Of a DNA stretch of 42,971 nt, positions 14,823-22,489 are shown piece after piece; positions within the stretch are counted from its first letter, which is position 1; each line of letters starts with the position of its first letter. Both the position numbers and the translations under genes were made by a program. The notes under the pieces were generated by a model. That model saw nothing but the letters and a program-made list of their open reading frames with translations. It had not been told where the DNA came from and did not search any database. Source of the DNA: JACPPO01 sp965262505 (GTDB taxonomy: Bacteria; Acidobacteriota; Vicinamibacteria; Vicinamibacterales; UBA2999). The stretch lies in contig CBDHFM010000019.1 in the NCBI GenBank assembly GCA_965262505.1, forward strand, positions 1 to 42,971, written 5' to 3'.

Positions 14823-15287
14823 GGCGATGAAGTGGGGGGGTGTGGTGGGGGTCCTGGTGAGTTACGCGGGTTATCGCCGTCGCATGATGACAAGACACCG
14901 CACGACGGCTTCTCATCGGTCTGTGCCGATCAGCTTGTAGGCATCAGCAGACTTCTCATCCAGCTGCAAGGCCGTCGCGCCAGATAACAGATAGGTGGAT
15001 GCCGGTCGCGCACAGTGCGTGGTCACGGGCTATCGTGACGTTCTGCAAGAACGTGCGGCCTATTAACCAGAAATTTCAGGATGCAGGATGCGCGCCTGCT
15101 GCGAAGGGCGTGAGAGTCTTTGTCATCACGATGAAATGACACGGCGGCGTGCGAGGTGGGGATGGGAAAACGGCAATGTGCCCTGTGCGGCATAACCCAG
15201 GCGTCCGTAGTATCCGACCAGTTCCTCGCGCAGGTTCATGATGTGAATGTCCCGAGATCGGCGTGCGCCCCCGGATCCGGTATGCGG
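14823..15287. other. no intact gene; small fragments only
   Basis: The minus strand at about 14924-15036 contains a short open piece ending SADAYKLIGTDR that looks like the tail of a lost gene. The plus strand at 15162 starts GKRQCALCGITQASV but soon loses coding character. Otherwise nothing is supported. Confidence 0.35.
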
Positions 15288-15626
15288 TCAACCGGATCGA
15301 CGAGGATTATTTCGACGGGGAAAACCTGTAAGGCGTTCGTCGTGTCGCTTCTCGTGCCGCAGGAGCGACTCTGGGTCGACGACCTTCCCACCTCGGCGCA
15401 CCTCGGGTAACACCGGCGCGCGCCGAGTGATCGTTTCAACGTCCTTCACCTCGAGCCGCTGAAGCGAGCGCTTGAGATCGAAGGCCACCCGCTCGGCCTT
15501 GATCGCTGTCTTGAGCGCCGGTGTTTTCGGTGGCAATCCCAACCGCAACTTGAGAGCCACCTCGGACAGGCCCGCGTGCGCCTGGCCCACCGTGCTGAGC
15601 AGGTGTTCTCGTTCGTCTTCGGTCAT
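15288..15626 (-). CDS. small helical hypothetical protein
   Basis: 112 residues from the ATG at 15626 (MTEDEREHLLSTVGQAHAGL), preceded by a weak aggga. It is highly charged: the N-terminal 70 residues are likely two helices (LKTAIKAERVAFDLKRSLQR), and the C-terminus is basic with RRGGKVVDPESLLRHEKRHD. There is no signal peptide, membrane span or motif. It is soluble and cytoplasmic by composition. I do not recognise the family. Confidence 0.5.
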   Translation of the reverse strand: MTEDEREHLLSTVGQAHAGLSEVALKLRLGLPPKTPALKTAIKAERVAFDLKRSLQRLEVKDVETITRRAPVLPEVRRGGKVVDPESLLRHEKRHDERLTGFPRRNNPRRSG

Positions 15627-15992
15627 ATTCCCTGGAGTGTAGGCGAGTATTGCTTGAGGACGCGAGGCGACGGATGGATCGTGGGGGTCCAGAAACCGCG
15701 AGGTTGGGCGGACCGCTTCGCGTGTCCGCTGAAACCCTCGGGGCTCCCAGAGACGCCCGCGTGGCCTCATGGCTGGACGGAGGGGTGAGGAGGGGGACGT
15801 CTTCTGCCTCGGAACCCGCCCAATGCCTCCACGTACGACGTGTTCCGTTGCGTGAGGTGACCCCTATTAGCGTTGTCGCGTGAGTATGGCAGAGAGGTTT
15901 CCCCATCAGGCTCCAGAAGGCTCCCGACAGCCTCAGCGCACCGGGCCTGGTAACGGCGCTCCACTCCGGCCCTTCGGGTGACGCCGGTCGCT
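15627..15992. other. no gene recognised
   Basis: Frames here have no coding character, start or motif that I can support. The segment links the small helical gene to the TonB-receptor fragment. Confidence 0.4.
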
Positions 15993-16245
15993 TTAGAAGC
16001 TGACGCGCGTGCTGATACCGACGCGCCGCGGCAGGTTGGTCAGATAGCCGACCCGGGCGCGCGTGCCCCGCTCCTGGTCGAGCGCGAGGAACGCCTGCGC
16101 GTTGGTGACGTTGTTGATGAAGAAGGCGATGTCCCACACGCCGCTGAGCACCCCGATCCTGGTGTTGAGGATGTTGTAGGCCGGCAGTTCCGGATTGAAG
16201 GTGAACGTACGCTGCGTCAGCGGACCCCCGATGAATGTGTCCGGG
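15993..16245 (-). pseudogene. C-terminal fragment of a TonB-dependent receptor
   Basis: The frame reads PELPAYNILNTRIGVLSGVW, then DIAFFINNVTNAQAFLALDQ, then ERGTRARVGYLTNLPRRVGI and ends STRVSF. The motifs NxRIGV, W-D-(I/L)-A-x-F-(I/V)-N-N-(V/L)-(T/L) and a final Phe are typical of the last strands of outer-membrane receptors. The plug and most of the barrel are missing. The N-terminal receptor fragment at 30874-31107 is elsewhere and need not be its partner. Confidence 0.7.
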
Positions 16246-16391
16246 TGCAACGCGCGGGTCAGCGCTCAGCTTGTCTCGGTATCCGCGCGACACAGGTTAT
16301 CCGAGTGCGGTGTACCGATACGTTGGGGGTCAATCACCTGGCTCCTTCGGGAGGCGGCACGGCCGAGCGCTCACCGCGGACGACCCCGGAG

Positions 16392-17711
16392 CTACCGACC
16401 GCCGTAGAGGTAGCTGCAGGCGATGACCGCCCCGGCGATGCCGGCCACGTCGGCGGTCAGGGCGGCGGCCAATGTGTGTCGGATCCGGCGAACCTGGACG
16501 GCACCGTAGTAGACGGCCAGCACGTAGAAGGTCGTTTCGGTCGACCCCTGGAAGGTGCTCACAAGATAGCCGGTGTAGCTGTCCGGTCCGATGGCCGGGT
16601 CCTGGATGATCGATGCCAGAATGCCGTACGCACCCGAGCCGGACAGCGGCCGCATGAGGGCCATCGGCAGCGCGTCCCCCGGCAGGCCGACCGCCGACGT
16701 CAGAGGGGTCAGCCAGCCGACGATGATAGCGAGCGCGCCGCTGGCGCGGAGCATGGCGACCGCCACCAAGATGGCCACGAGGTACGGAATGATCCGAAGC
16801 GCCACCTGGAACCCGTCGCGCGCGCCGTCCACGAAGACTTCGTAGACACGGACCCGGCGGGCCGCACCGAACCCGAGCAACACGACCATCAGCCCCGGAA
16901 TGATCCAGGGCGAGACTGCGGCACCGTAGACGACGGCCAGCGGGATCACCGCCACGATGCCCGCCAGCGCTGTCACCGATACCCAGACGGGATACGCGCC
17001 GGAGGAGGCCTCGGCGGACACCTGGGGGGTCTCCGCTCCAGATACCGGTTCTACTGCCGCCGCCGCCGGGCCCTCGGACCCTGGCGTCTCGGCAGGTGCC
17101 ACCGCCGAGAACCGTTGGTATACCTTCACGGCAGCGAATGCCGCGACCGTCGAAACGCAGGTCGCAAACAGCGTCGTCGGCAGGATGCCCGCCGGGTCCT
17201 GGGACCCGGCCGCGACGCGCAACGCGATGACGCCAGTGGGCAGCAAGGTGACCGATGAAGTGTTCATGGCTAGAAACAGCGCCATCGCATTGCTCGCCGT
17301 CCCTTTGACCGGGTTCAGCTTGTCGAGCTCCTGCATCGCGCGGATGCCGAACGGCGTCGCGGCGTTGGCGAGGCCGAGGGCGTTGGCGGAGAGATTGAGA
17401 ATCATGGCGCCCATCGCGGGATGGTCCGCCGGCACTTCTGGAAAGGCACGCACCATCAGCGGGCGGAGGGTCTTGGCGATGATGGTCAACAGACCTCCAG
17501 CCTCTGCCACCTTCATCAGCCCGAGGAAGAGGGCCATCATGCCCACGAGCCCGATCGCCAGGGTCACCGCGCCGCCTGCCGCGTCGACCATCGCCGTGCC
17601 GAGCTCAGCCATCGGTGACACGCTGTCCGCCGCGCTTGGCACCCAGCTCCACTGGTGGTAGCCGCCAACGAGGAAGGCGACGAGGACGATGGCGAAGAAA
17701 ACCGCATTCAT
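16392..17711 (-). CDS. fused SpmA/SpmB-type nucleoside-recognition membrane protein
   Basis: 439 residues from the ATG at 17711 (MNAVFFAIVLVAFLVGGYHQ). The N-terminal half (about 1-230) matches SpmA-like 'nucleoside recognition' (Gate) proteins: GLVGMMALFLGLMKVAEAGG, ILNLSANALGLANAATPFGI and AMFLAMNTSSVTLLPTGVIA-like text. After a Pro/Ala/Glu linker (about 232-270), the second half resembles SpmB (LMRPLSGSGAYGILASIIQD, VSTFQGSTETTFYVLAVYYG). The two proteins are separate in Bacillus, where they affect spore maturation. The fusion is common in non-sporing Gram-negatives, where the role is unclear and may be transport. It is an inner-membrane protein with about 10-12 spans. It looks like chromosomal cargo. 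Confidence 0.88.
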   Translation of the reverse strand: MNAVFFAIVLVAFLVGGYHQWSWVPSAADSVSPMAELGTAMVDAAGGAVTLAIGLVGMMALFLGLMKVAEAGGLLTIIAKTLRPLMVRAFPEVPADHPAMGAMILNLSANALGLANAATPFGIRAMQELDKLNPVKGTASNAMALFLAMNTSSVTLLPTGVIALRVAAGSQDPAGILPTTLFATCVSTVAAFAAVKVYQRFSAVAPAETPGSEGPAAAAVEPVSGAETPQVSAEASSGAYPVWVSVTALAGIVAVIPLAVVYGAAVSPWIIPGLMVVLLGFGAARRVRVYEVFVDGARDGFQVALRIIPYLVAILVAVAMLRASGALAIIVGWLTPLTSAVGLPGDALPMALMRPLSGSGAYGILASIIQDPAIGPDSYTGYLVSTFQGSTETTFYVLAVYYGAVQVRRIRHTLAAALTADVAGIAGAVIACSYLYGGR

Positions 17712-18004
17712 CCGAAAGATGTCCCGCGTGAATGCTAGCGCAGTTCGCGCGAGCGTTCTCTCGCGCCAGCCCGTTCCGTCGCGGTGGTGAATCTCTGGAG
17801 CAAGCCCGCAGTCGCGTCGCCTGCGATCAGTGGACCACTCATGCTCACAGCCTTGGGAGTGGAGCGTGTGCTGATGGGGCCCGACCTGCACCACGGTCAT
17901 TGCCCATGCGCGGTCACCGCATCGGCGATGTCGCAGGTCTTGACCAGCATCCGAGATGCGCGGTCGAACGTCGCCTGGGTTATTGTCACACCAGGGGGAG
18001 TTCT

Positions 18005-20227
18005 ATGGCAGGTCGGCGCGCGCTGGACCGGCCGCTCGGGTGGGCGTTGCTCCTGCTCTGCGCGGCTGGCGCATCAACCGGGACGCCATCGGCGCGCGCA
18101 CAGGGCGGCGTCGCCGACGCCCTGGCGGCGCAGGTCGAGGTGCTCCGCACGGCCCACGGGGTGCCGCACATCTACGCCGATACCTTCGAGGCGCTCGGCT
18201 ACGCGCTGGGGTACCTGCAGGTTGAAGATTATGGCGAGCGCGTGCCGCGCGGGCTGCTGCGCGCACGCGGCGAGCTGGCGCTGCACGAGGGCCGCGCGGC
18301 GCTCGACGCGGACTTCGGGAGTCAGCCGTACTACTGGCGGGCGGTGGAGGTCTATCCCGCGCTGCAGCAGGACACGCGCGACGTGTACGACGGCTTCGCC
18401 GCCGGCGTGAACCGCTACCTCGCCCAGCACCCAGAGGAGTTCGCCGGCTGGGTCGCCGACCCGTTCACGGGCTACGACGTCGCCGCGCTTTCTGTCTCCC
18501 GTTCCAGCGCGAGCCAGACGCGCCGGTGGACCAACCGCTTGACCGGCGCCCCCGACGCGCCCCTGCGTGACATCGAGCGCGACGATGCCGCGGCCGACGG
18601 CGACCCGAGTGAGGAGGGTTCGAGCGCGTGGGCGCTCGCGCCGAGCCGCACCACCTCCGGCGCGGCGATTCTGCTGCGTAATCCGCACCTGTCGTGGGAC
18701 GCTGGCTACTGGGAGGCCCACGCCGTCGTCCCAGGCCGCCTCGACTTTTACGGTGACTTCCGGATTGGGGCTCCGCTCGGGATCGTCGGCGGGTTCAACC
18801 CGTACCTCGGATTCGCGACGACCAACAACGACGTGGACAACGGGCAGGTCTATGCGCTCGCGATCGATCCCACCCGCCTGGACCACTACATGCTCGACGG
18901 CGTCTCGGTACCGCTCGGCCGCGAGTTGGTGACGCGGCGCTTTCGCAACGGCGCCGGCTACGGCTACGAGACCCGCGAGCGGGTGTTCACCGATCTCGGC
19001 CCGGTGATCCACCGGGACCACGGGCGGATCTACATCCTGCGGACGCCCGAAGACGGCGAGTTCCGCGGCGGCGAACAGTTCCTCCGCATGATGCAGGCCA
19101 CCACGCTCGAGGAATGGAGGGACGCCATGCGGCTGCGCGCGCACCCTCGGTCCAACTTCACCTACGCGGACGGTGCCGGCAACGTCTTCTATCTCTGGAA
19201 CGCTGCCATGCCGGTGTTCCCGCACCCCTACGACGACACGCGCGCGGTGCCGGTGACGCGCCGGAGCCAGATCTGGAGCGCGATGCATGAACTCAACGAG
19301 CTGCCGCAGGTATTGAACCCGCCCGGCGGGTACGTGCGCAACGAGAACGACGGTCCGTGGCTGACGAACCTGCGTGCGCCGCTCGACCCGGCCAACTACC
19401 CGGTGTACTTCGAGGCGCAAGGGTTCCGCCTGCGGAGCCAGCACTCGGCGCTGCTGGTGGGCACCGACGAGCAACTCTCGCTCGAAGAGGTGGTGCGGCG
19501 CAAGCACAGCTACCGAATGCTGCTGGCCGATCGCGTCAAGAGCGACCTCCTGGCTGGGATCCGTCGCGCGCTCGACGAGGACACGCTCGACATCGACGCC
19601 GTCGGCGCGAACACGCTGGCCGACGCGCTCACGATGCTCGAGGCGTGGGACAATACGGCCGCGCCAGCCAGCCGCGGTGGCGTGCTTTTCGAGCGGTGGT
19701 GGAACCGGTACACCGACGCGATCGAGGCAGCGTACGACGGCGACGGCGACCCGCAGCCGTTCGCGGAAGGCTGGACGCCCGAGGCACCCACCAGCACGCC
19801 GCGAGGCCTGGCCGATCCGGCGCTGGCAGCACGGGTGTTCCCGGCCGCGATCGCTGAGACCGTGACGCGCTTCGGTGCGTGGGACGTGGCGTGGGGCGAC
19901 GTGCACCGGGTGCGACACGGCGAGGTGGACGCGCCAGTGGGGGGCTGCGCGGGCGCATTGGGGTGCTACCGCGTACTCAACTTCCGCACCGACGACGACG
20001 GCCGCCGCCGGGTCGTGGGGGGCGATGGGTGGGTGCTCGCGGTGGAGTTCACGAGCCCGCCCCGCGCCTATTCGGTCCTGGCCTACGGGCAGAGTAACCG
20101 CGAGGCGTCACCGTATCACGCCGATCAGGCGGCGATGTTCGCGCGCGGCGAGATGAAGGCCGTGGCCTACACCCGGGCTGACGTCGAACGGGCGGCGGAC
20201 CGCCGTTATCGCCCAGGTCTGGAGTAG
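18005..20227 (+). CDS. penicillin/AHL-acylase family Ntn-hydrolase
   Basis: 740 residues from the ATG at 18005, with gggggag 8 bp upstream. Residues 1-33 are a signal peptide (WALLLLCAAGASTGTPSARA). The alpha-chain region follows (VEVLRTAHGVPHIYADTFEA, LGYLQVEDYGERVPRGLLRA), then a linker and the autocleavage site G205/S206 in EEGSSAWALAPSR. The freed Ser206 would be the nucleophile. Beta-chain marks include LLRNPHLSW, GFNPYLGFATTNND and SNREASPYHADQ. Such periplasmic enzymes hydrolyse amide-linked acyl side chains (acyl-homoserine lactones, aculeacin, penicillins). The canonical GSNxWA is GSSAWA here, with Ser for Asn. No partner gene is seen. It is complete and probably chromosomal in origin. 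Confidence 0.92.
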   Translation: MAGRRALDRPLGWALLLLCAAGASTGTPSARAQGGVADALAAQVEVLRTAHGVPHIYADTFEALGYALGYLQVEDYGERVPRGLLRARGELALHEGRAALDADFGSQPYYWRAVEVYPALQQDTRDVYDGFAAGVNRYLAQHPEEFAGWVADPFTGYDVAALSVSRSSASQTRRWTNRLTGAPDAPLRDIERDDAAADGDPSEEGSSAWALAPSRTTSGAAILLRNPHLSWDAGYWEAHAVVPGRLDFYGDFRIGAPLGIVGGFNPYLGFATTNNDVDNGQVYALAIDPTRLDHYMLDGVSVPLGRELVTRRFRNGAGYGYETRERVFTDLGPVIHRDHGRIYILRTPEDGEFRGGEQFLRMMQATTLEEWRDAMRLRAHPRSNFTYADGAGNVFYLWNAAMPVFPHPYDDTRAVPVTRRSQIWSAMHELNELPQVLNPPGGYVRNENDGPWLTNLRAPLDPANYPVYFEAQGFRLRSQHSALLVGTDEQLSLEEVVRRKHSYRMLLADRVKSDLLAGIRRALDEDTLDIDAVGANTLADALTMLEAWDNTAAPASRGGVLFERWWNRYTDAIEAAYDGDGDPQPFAEGWTPEAPTSTPRGLADPALAARVFPAAIAETVTRFGAWDVAWGDVHRVRHGEVDAPVGGCAGALGCYRVLNFRTDDDGRRRVVGGDGWVLAVEFTSPPRAYSVLAYGQSNREASPYHADQAAMFARGEMKAVAYTRADVERAADRRYRPGLE

Positions 20228-20465
20228 GGATCCGATCCAAATCCGGCACACCAGGGGATCGCCTTCCGTGCGTTGAGGGCGGCAGAACGGAATGCCACGG
20301 TACGCTCCCCTGTCAAGCGGACCACGCATGAGTGGAGCCAGGGTATGCCCTAGCCTCACGTCAGGGATGGAGCGCGGATGCGTCAGAATAGAGTTTAAAT
20401 TTGGATTAGTGGACACACCCAGTCCAGGGTTACAGAGTTCTTCCTGACAGACGGGATACCGGCGC

Positions 20466-20714
20466 TCAAGTCACTTTTACTGTCGACGATGCACCGGGAT
20501 CTGCTCGCCGCCGGTCCGGCGGCCGGCCAAAGCGGCCATCGGGTGTGAGCGCCAGAAAACCCGAGTTCTCCAATGCTTGCAGAACAGCCAGGGCCGCGGT
20601 GCGAGTGAGGTCCAGCAACTCCGCCGCTTCCCCAACGGTCAGGAGTAGGGTTGGGGTCTCGAGATACTCGGTTCGTAACGACGCAAGCGCCGCGTCGACG
20701 CGTTCGGACAACAT
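20466..20714 (-). CDS. small winged-HTH-like protein
   Basis: 82 residues (MLSERVDAALASLRTEYLET). Residues 22-58 (LLLTVGEAAELLDLTRTAAL and on to LENSGFL) read as a helix-turn-helix followed by a wing-like turn, as in small Fic-associated or MarR-like regulators. The basic, Gly/Pro-rich tail (DGRFGRPPDRRRAD) may be disordered. It may be a complete small regulator or the N-terminal piece of a larger protein. There is no obvious target or partner. Confidence 0.45.
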   Translation of the reverse strand: MLSERVDAALASLRTEYLETPTLLLTVGEAAELLDLTRTAALAVLQALENSGFLALTPDGRFGRPPDRRRADPGASSTVKVT

Positions 20715-20890
20715 GGGGTCTCGGGTTGGGCCAGTTAGGCTACGCTTCTTGCTCTTGTCTCAGCAAGCGAAATCATGATCGAGGTGAAAGTCTCGGAATA
20801 CCTGGCTGCCCGTCCGTAGCGCGGGTCGATGGTGTGGTGCGAGATGTCGCCGCGTTCCGGGTGCGGCGGCCGCCCCGCTGACGAAACCCT

Positions 20891-21820
20891 ATGGCTGAGA
20901 TCGCGACGATCGACTACAAGCTGGGTCAAGACAACGTCAAGGTTCTCGGTCTCGACATCCACCATCCGGTCTTCGTCGTCTCCAGCCTCACCGTCATCGC
21001 GTTCGTCGCCGGGGTGCTGGCATTCCAGGCTGAGGCGGCGGTCGCGTTTGAAGCACTGCGCGCGTGGCTTCTGTCGACCTTCGACTGGGTGTTCATGGGC
21101 GTGAGCAACCTCTTCGTCCTCTTCTGCCTGCTGCTGGTGGCGACACCGCTCGGCCGCGTGCGCCTGGGCGGCGCGGATGCCCGGCCGGACTATTCCCGAT
21201 CGGCGTGGTTCGCCATGTTGTTCGCCGCCGGGATCGGCATCGGCCTGATGTTTTTCGGGGTGTCAGAGCCGGTAGAGCATTTCCTGCAACCGCCGCTCGG
21301 GCTCGCGGCGGCCGACACGGCGGCGGCGCGCCTTGGCATGGCCGGCGCCATCTACCACTGGGGCATCCATGGGTGGGCCATCTACGCGGTGGTGGCGCTG
21401 TCGATCGCCTTCGCGTCGTACAACCTCGGCCTGCCGCTGACGCTGCGGTCGGCACTCTATCCGCTCCTGGGGAAGGCGGTGTGGGGGTGGTTCGGCCACG
21501 GCGTCGACATCCTCGCCGTTTTCGCCACGCTCTTCGGACTGGCCACGTCGCTCGGCCTGGGTGCCCAACAGGTGGCCGCTGGGCTCGCCCACCTGTGGGG
21601 CACGCCGGCGACCGACACCACCCACGTGCTGCTGATCATCGGCATCACTAGCATGGCGCTGGCGTCGGTCGTCAGCGGGATGGAGAAGGGGATCAAGCGG
21701 CTGAGCGAGGTCAACGTGCTGCTCGCCCTGCTGCTGCTGGCGTTCGTGCTGACGGTGGGGCTTGGGGAGCAATGGAACCGAAAGTACGGTAGAAGACTCG
21801 ATCTAGGTCCGCCGGAGTAG
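20891..21820 (+). pseudogene. BCCT-family transporter, truncated by Tn3-family transposon
   Basis: About 288 native residues, then 21 codons of transposon (LGEQWNRKYG and on). The native part holds the family signatures: FGVSEPVEHF, a GMAGAIYHWGIHGWAIYAVV segment with the conserved Trp-rich strip, and LGLGAQQVAAGL. These transporters carry betaine, choline or carnitine with Na+ or H+ for osmoprotection and normally have about 500 residues and 12 spans. Here only about the first six or seven spans remain, including the WGIHGW strip of TM4. The missing 3' half is not on the other side of the transposon, so the transposon now joins unrelated sequences. Confidence 0.9.
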
Positions 21821-22354
21821 CCGCGACACCGTTGCCGGGTGGACGCCGAACAGGCGCGCCGCGTCGGCGGCGGTCTTCTTCCCCTGCTTGACGAGCGTCA
21901 CAATTTCCTGTTGCTGGTGGGGCTTGAGCTTCGGCGGCCGGCCGCCGATCCGGCCTTCCTTGCGCGCGGCGTCGAGGCCCGCCTTGGTCCGTTCCTTGAG
22001 CATCGCGCGCTCGAACTCGGCGAACGCGCCGACCATCTGCATCATCATCCGACCCGCGGGCGTGGTGGTGTCCACCGCTTCCTTGAGGCTGCGAAAGCCT
22101 GCGTGGCGCTCCTGCACCCGCTCCATGATGGTTAGTACATCGCGCAGGGAGCGTGACAGGCGATCGAGTGTCCAGACGACCAACACATCGCCTTTCCGGA
22201 GCTGACTGAGCAGCTTGTGCAGCTCGGGCCGATCCCAGCGGCCGCCGGAGGCGTTGTCGCGGAAGATGAGCTCACAGCCGGAGGTTTTGAGCGCGGCGAC
22301 CTGAGGGGCGGTAGTTTGCTCGCCAGTGGAGACGCGCGCGTAGCCGATGAGCAT
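21803..22354 (-). CDS. tnpR: Tn3-family resolvase (serine recombinase)
   Basis: 183 residues from the ATG at 22354 (MLIGYARVSTGEQTTAPQVA). The catalytic Ser9 lies in YARVS. VVWTLDRLSRSLRDVL carries the conserved DRLxRS block, and AFAEFERAMLKERTKAGLDA is the long E helix. The C-terminal helix-turn-helix (KTAADAARLFGVHPATVSRL) binds res half-sites. It resolves cointegrates made by TnpA. It is complete, and divergent from tnpA across about 135 bp of res. It could in principle act on foreign res sites, but its N-terminus differs from the truncated resolvases in modules A-D (VSKADGSQSLDLQRDA). Confidence 0.95.
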   Translation of the reverse strand: MLIGYARVSTGEQTTAPQVAALKTSGCELIFRDNASGGRWDRPELHKLLSQLRKGDVLVVWTLDRLSRSLRDVLTIMERVQERHAGFRSLKEAVDTTTPAGRMMMQMVGAFAEFERAMLKERTKAGLDAARKEGRIGGRPPKLKPHQQQEIVTLVKQGKKTAADAARLFGVHPATVSRLLRRT

Positions 22355-22489
22355 GATTGCGTAAAGGTATTGCATACGTGACTGGTAATGCAATACTGTT
22401 TTGCACCCTGTAAACGTGGGGTTTCCTGCCGATCGCCCCTCCGTGCGCAAACCATCGTTTATGCAACTCCGCCACGTCGGGAAGCCGCG
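22355..22489. promoter_or_regulatory. res/promoter region of the Tn3-family transposon
   Basis: The divergent intergenic region between tnpR and tnpA. gtattgcat and atgcaatac form 9-bp inverted arms around 12 nt (22366-22395), suiting a resolvase dimer subsite. The region also has to hold both promoters. The exact subsites II and III were not resolved by eye. Confidence 0.6.

Noticed and set aside
16957..17661. Long plus-strand open frame opposite the SpmA/SpmB gene
   Set aside because: It lies entirely antisense to a well-recognised membrane protein and has no coding signature of its own; high GC makes such shadows common.
18074..19918. 614-codon minus-strand frame opposite the acylase
   Set aside because: It is Arg/His/Val-rich shadow sequence of the acylase gene with no start signal or domain.
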